DNA of 64,000 bases, taken from NCBI GenBank assembly GCA_022711435.1, contig JAKLFB010000001.1, forward strand, positions 186,001-250,000. The letters are read 5' to 3'. The notes under the pieces are model-generated. The model worked only from the letters and a program-made list of their open reading frames with translations, had not been told where the DNA came from and did no database searches. The position numbers and the translations under genes are program-made. This document shows positions 61,508 through 64,000 of the stretch, in pieces; the stretch's first letter is position 1, and each line of letters begins with the position of its first letter. This stretch comes from Verrucomicrobiota bacterium. GTDB lineage: Bacteria > Verrucomicrobiota > Verrucomicrobiia > Limisphaerales > UBA1319.

Positions 61508-63541
61508 ATGGCGCACAGCCTGACCACCTGCACCTTCTGCGGCGTCGGCTGCGGCATTTACCTCGAGACCGCCGGGTCCACGATCACCGGGGCCTATCCC
61601 AGCATGTCGCACCCGACCAACCACGGGCGCATCTGCGTCCGGGGCTGGCACGTGCACGAGGTGGCCAGTTCGCCGGACCGGCTCAAGTCGCCGCGCCTGC
61701 GCAAGCAGGGCGAGCTGGTGGATGTGAGCTGGGAGGAGGCGCTGGATTTTGTGGCGCGGCGGCTGGACGAGATCCGGAGCCGACACGGGCCGGATGCGCT
61801 GGCGTTTCTCAACTCGCCTCGCTGCTCGAACGAGGAGACCTACCTGCTGCAGAAGCTGGCGCGGGCGGTAATCGGGACCAACAATGTCGATCACGGTGGG
61901 GGCGTCTACTGCCACAACAGCCTCGAGGTGCTGCTCGACATGGTGGGCGAGGCGGCCTCGACCAACTCGCTGGAGGACCTGGCCCAAAGCGAGGTGATTC
62001 TGGTGGACGGAGTGGATCTGGCGCGGCAGCTGCCGACCGTGGGCGGCCTGGTCATCCAGGCGCGCCTGCGCGGGGCGCGGCTGATCGTCATCGATCCGCG
62101 GCGCCACCGGCTGGCCGAGCTGGCCAACGGCTTTCTCCAATACCGCCCCGGCACCGACGTATTTCTCTACGGCGCGATGGCGAAGGTGATCGTGGATCGA
62201 GGCCTCGAGAACCGCGCGTTCATTCGCGACCACTGCGGGGGCTACGAGGCGTTTCTGGAGGCGGTGGCCGGCTACGACCTGCTGATGGCGGCGGATGTGT
62301 GCGGGGTGCCGGCCGAGCAGATCGAGCGGGCTGCCCTGGCCTACGGCCGGGCGGGCCGGGCCGCCCTGCTTTACTCGACGGGCAGCGAGTCCCGCGAGAA
62401 GGCCGCCATGCAGTCGCTGGTCAACCTGGTTCTGCTCACCGGCAACCTCGGCAAGCCCGGGTCCGGGCTCTATCCTCTGACCGAGCAGAACAACCTGCAG
62501 GGCGTGTGCGACCTGGGGATGCTGCCCGACCGATGGCCGGGCTATCGGCCGGTGGAGGACGACGCGGCGCGGGAGCGCCTCGAGGCCCTCTGGAAGAGGC
62601 CGCTGCCCCGCCGGCCGGGGCTGGACACGCGGCAGGCGTTCGAGCAGGCCGGGCGCAACGGGATTCGGGGGCTTTGGCTCTGCCGGTACGATCCGGTGAG
62701 CACAGCCTTTTTCTGCGAGGCGGCGGGTGCGCTGGCGGATCTGGAGTTGGTGGTGGTGCAGCACCTCTTCATGACGGGCACGGCGAGCCTCGCGCACGTC
62801 GTTCTGCCGACGGTGGCTTTTGGCGAGGAGCAGGTCACCTTCACCAGCACCGAGCGCAGGATCCAGCTCGCCTGCCGGGTTGTTCCGCCGCCGGCGGGTC
62901 CGCGGCCCGCTTGGCAGCACATCGTCGAGGTCGCCCAGCGGCTGGGCGCCGACTGGCAGTACCCGGATGCGGCTCATGTGATGGCCGAGATCGGGCAGGC
63001 GGTGCCGTTCTACCGCGGAGCCAGCTACGAGAACCTGGCCCGGGACTACGGCCGCCAATGGCCGTGCACCCCTGAAAAACCGCTGGGCACGCGCTGGCTC
63101 TTCGACGATGGCTTTGGCGATCGGCCGTTCCGGTTCGCGCCCGTGCCCCTTCCGGCCATGGGGGCCAGCGCGCCCTCGGATTACCCCATGTCGCTCATCT
63201 TCGGGAACTCGCTCTACTACTGGCACCAGAACGTCCTGGTCAAGCACAGCGAGACCCTCAAGCGGGAGTACCGGATCCTGCTGCTGGATTACCCGGCTGG
63301 ATTCGTCGAGATCAGCCCCGATGACGCGAAAGCCGCGGGCATCCGGGACGGGCAGAAGATCCGGCTCGTGACGGCCTGCGGCGCAGCCGTCACCACCGCA
63401 CGGGTCACCTCGGAGGTGCGGAACGGGACGATCTACGTGCCGTATTTTGTCCGCGAGGTCGAGAAACAGATCCTGGGACAAGCCTCGGTCGATGCCGGCA
63501 ACCTCAGCCGGCCGGTCCCGGTGCGGGTGGAGGCCGCCTGA
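61508..63541 (+). CDS. Molybdopterin oxidoreductase, formate dehydrogenase alpha-like
   Basis: A 677-residue catalytic subunit. A [4Fe-4S] site is formed by C8, C11, C15 and C43 (CTFCGVGC and GRICVRG). The metal ligand Cys135 with His136 (YCHNS) matches the Sec/Cys-His of formate dehydrogenases. Other family landmarks are TEQNNLQGVCDLGMLPDRWP, HLFMTGTASLAHVVLPTVAF and EEQVTFTSTERRIQ. The reaction is probably formate oxidation or CO2 reduction, but other substrates cannot be excluded. An Fe-S/hydrogenase-beta-like gene follows 3 bp later, so it likely forms a larger complex. Confidence 0.88.
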   Translation: MAHSLTTCTFCGVGCGIYLETAGSTITGAYPSMSHPTNHGRICVRGWHVHEVASSPDRLKSPRLRKQGELVDVSWEEALDFVARRLDEIRSRHGPDALAFLNSPRCSNEETYLLQKLARAVIGTNNVDHGGGVYCHNSLEVLLDMVGEAASTNSLEDLAQSEVILVDGVDLARQLPTVGGLVIQARLRGARLIVIDPRRHRLAELANGFLQYRPGTDVFLYGAMAKVIVDRGLENRAFIRDHCGGYEAFLEAVAGYDLLMAADVCGVPAEQIERAALAYGRAGRAALLYSTGSESREKAAMQSLVNLVLLTGNLGKPGSGLYPLTEQNNLQGVCDLGMLPDRWPGYRPVEDDAARERLEALWKRPLPRRPGLDTRQAFEQAGRNGIRGLWLCRYDPVSTAFFCEAAGALADLELVVVQHLFMTGTASLAHVVLPTVAFGEEQVTFTSTERRIQLACRVVPPPAGPRPAWQHIVEVAQRLGADWQYPDAAHVMAEIGQAVPFYRGASYENLARDYGRQWPCTPEKPLGTRWLFDDGFGDRPFRFAPVPLPAMGASAPSDYPMSLIFGNSLYYWHQNVLVKHSETLKREYRILLLDYPAGFVEISPDDAKAAGIRDGQKIRLVTACGAAVTTARVTSEVRNGTIYVPYFVREVEKQILGQASVDAGNLSRPVPVRVEAA

Positions 63542-63544
63542 TCT

Positions 63545-64000
63545 ATGCGCGCGCGCATCCTCGCCTCCCATCAGATCGGCCGGATCCTCGAGCGGCTGCG
63601 CCGGGATTACGAGGTCTTCGCTCCGTTCCAGGGGCGCGGGCGCGACACCTTTTTTGACCGCGTGACGGCGGAGAATCAGGACCAGGTCCAGCTTCATCTT
63701 CCCAACCCGTATTATCCGCCCAAGCGCTACGTGCTGCCGCATCTGGAGCGGCTGATGACGATGCGGCGGGAGGGGGCGGAGTGGCGGATCGAGCCGGCCC
63801 CGGACGTGCAGCCTCGGGCGATCTTTGGGATCCGCTCGTGCGACGTGGCCGGGATACGGCACCTGGACCGGTTCTATCTGGGGCGGCAGTTCCTGGATCC
63901 CTACTATGCGCGCCGGCGGCGGGGGTTGTTCCTGGTCAACGTGGTCTGCACCGATCTGGAGCGCGACATCAACGAGGAGTGTTTCTGCGTCTGCGCCGAC
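63545..64000 (+). CDS. Fe-S protein of the sulfhydrogenase/sulfite-reductase beta type, partial
   Basis: The first 152 residues of a protein that runs off the end. Landmarks of the HydB/AsrA-like (Fer4_22) family are visible: PNPYYPPKRYVLPHLERLM, then AIFGIRSCDVAGIRHLDRFYL, DPYYARRRRGLFLVNVVC and EECFCVCAD. The family carries electrons between flavin or [4Fe-4S] partners and cytosolic hydrogenases or formate dehydrogenases. It starts at the ATG 63545, three bases after the molybdopterin enzyme. The C-terminus with its main clusters is not in the window. Confidence 0.8.
   Translation, partial: MRARILASHQIGRILERLRRDYEVFAPFQGRGRDTFFDRVTAENQDQVQLHLPNPYYPPKRYVLPHLERLMTMRREGAEWRIEPAPDVQPRAIFGIRSCDVAGIRHLDRFYLGRQFLDPYYARRRRGLFLVNVVCTDLERDINEECFCVCAD

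Noticed and set aside
60995-63862. 955-residue antisense frame over the molybdopterin enzyme
   Set aside because: The sense strand has Fe-S and metal-ligand motifs; the antisense frame has none.

Overview
The window looks like a GC-rich chromosome segment from Verrucomicrobiota (or a close PVC relative). The pointers are paired ECF sigma factors of the 'TTHWSVV' type with Ser/Thr kinases, a large secreted sulfatase with PA14 and LamG-like modules, CotH-family proteins, Tat-exported Gfo/Idh/MocA and aldo/keto reductases, and a recurring secreted 'S-x-[DN]-L-x-x-W' module. This is an inference from protein families. No rRNA or other phylogenetic marker is present.

Layout. 1-5.4 kb: a sigma factor/kinase pair, then an exported sulfatase. 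5.5-17 kb: a patchwork with glycerol dehydrogenase, a secreted hypothetical protein, a PemK/MazF-type toxin-antitoxin pair, a triple-hairpin repeat, a second sigma/kinase(WD40) pair, a third sigma factor beside a kinase truncated into a foreign domain, a 272-bp MITE-like element and small hypotheticals. This patch has no CTCGAG hexamer (none from 5288 to 17873), although the hexamer is very frequent in the 28-34 kb operon. 17.1-25.8 kb: VTC-domain protein, DUF4956 membrane protein and two exported CotH proteins on the minus strand, divergent from an OmpR-type response regulator and sensor kinase, with a symmetric operator between them. 25.9-28.7 kb: oxidoreductase and a GH5-like hydrolase.

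28.7-40.8 kb: one long operon with a membrane/coiled-coil protein, MoxR ATPase, DUF58, BatA-type VWA protein, an iron-type ABC binding lipoprotein, an ABC permease fused to an NHL-repeat domain, and a VWA/GATase-like protein. No ABC ATPase is present. 40.9-49.5 kb: a large (alpha/alpha)6-like exported enzyme, an HTH-metallo-beta-lactamase fusion, TPR and coiled-coil proteins, Hsp20 and a secreted hypothetical. 49.5-55 kb: ADP-forming acyl-CoA synthetase, an autoregulated-looking TetR gene, an outer-membrane efflux gene cut short near a 248-bp inverted-repeat element, and a zeta-toxin pair lying between an initiator tRNA gene and a partial copy of that tRNA. 55-64 kb: AKR, LysM lipoprotein, zinc-ribbon membrane protein, UspA, a mechanosensitive channel, then phenylacetate-CoA ligase, ACT, a molybdopterin oxidoreductase and an Fe-S protein that runs off the end.

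How the parts may work together. The sigma/kinase pairs look like signalling modules. The two-component system probably controls the CotH/VTC/DUF4956 operon through the shared operator. The MoxR/VWA/ABC/NHL operon could be an envelope assembly or uptake machine of unknown substrate. The right-end cluster suggests anaerobic acyl-CoA and formate- or H2-linked redox metabolism.
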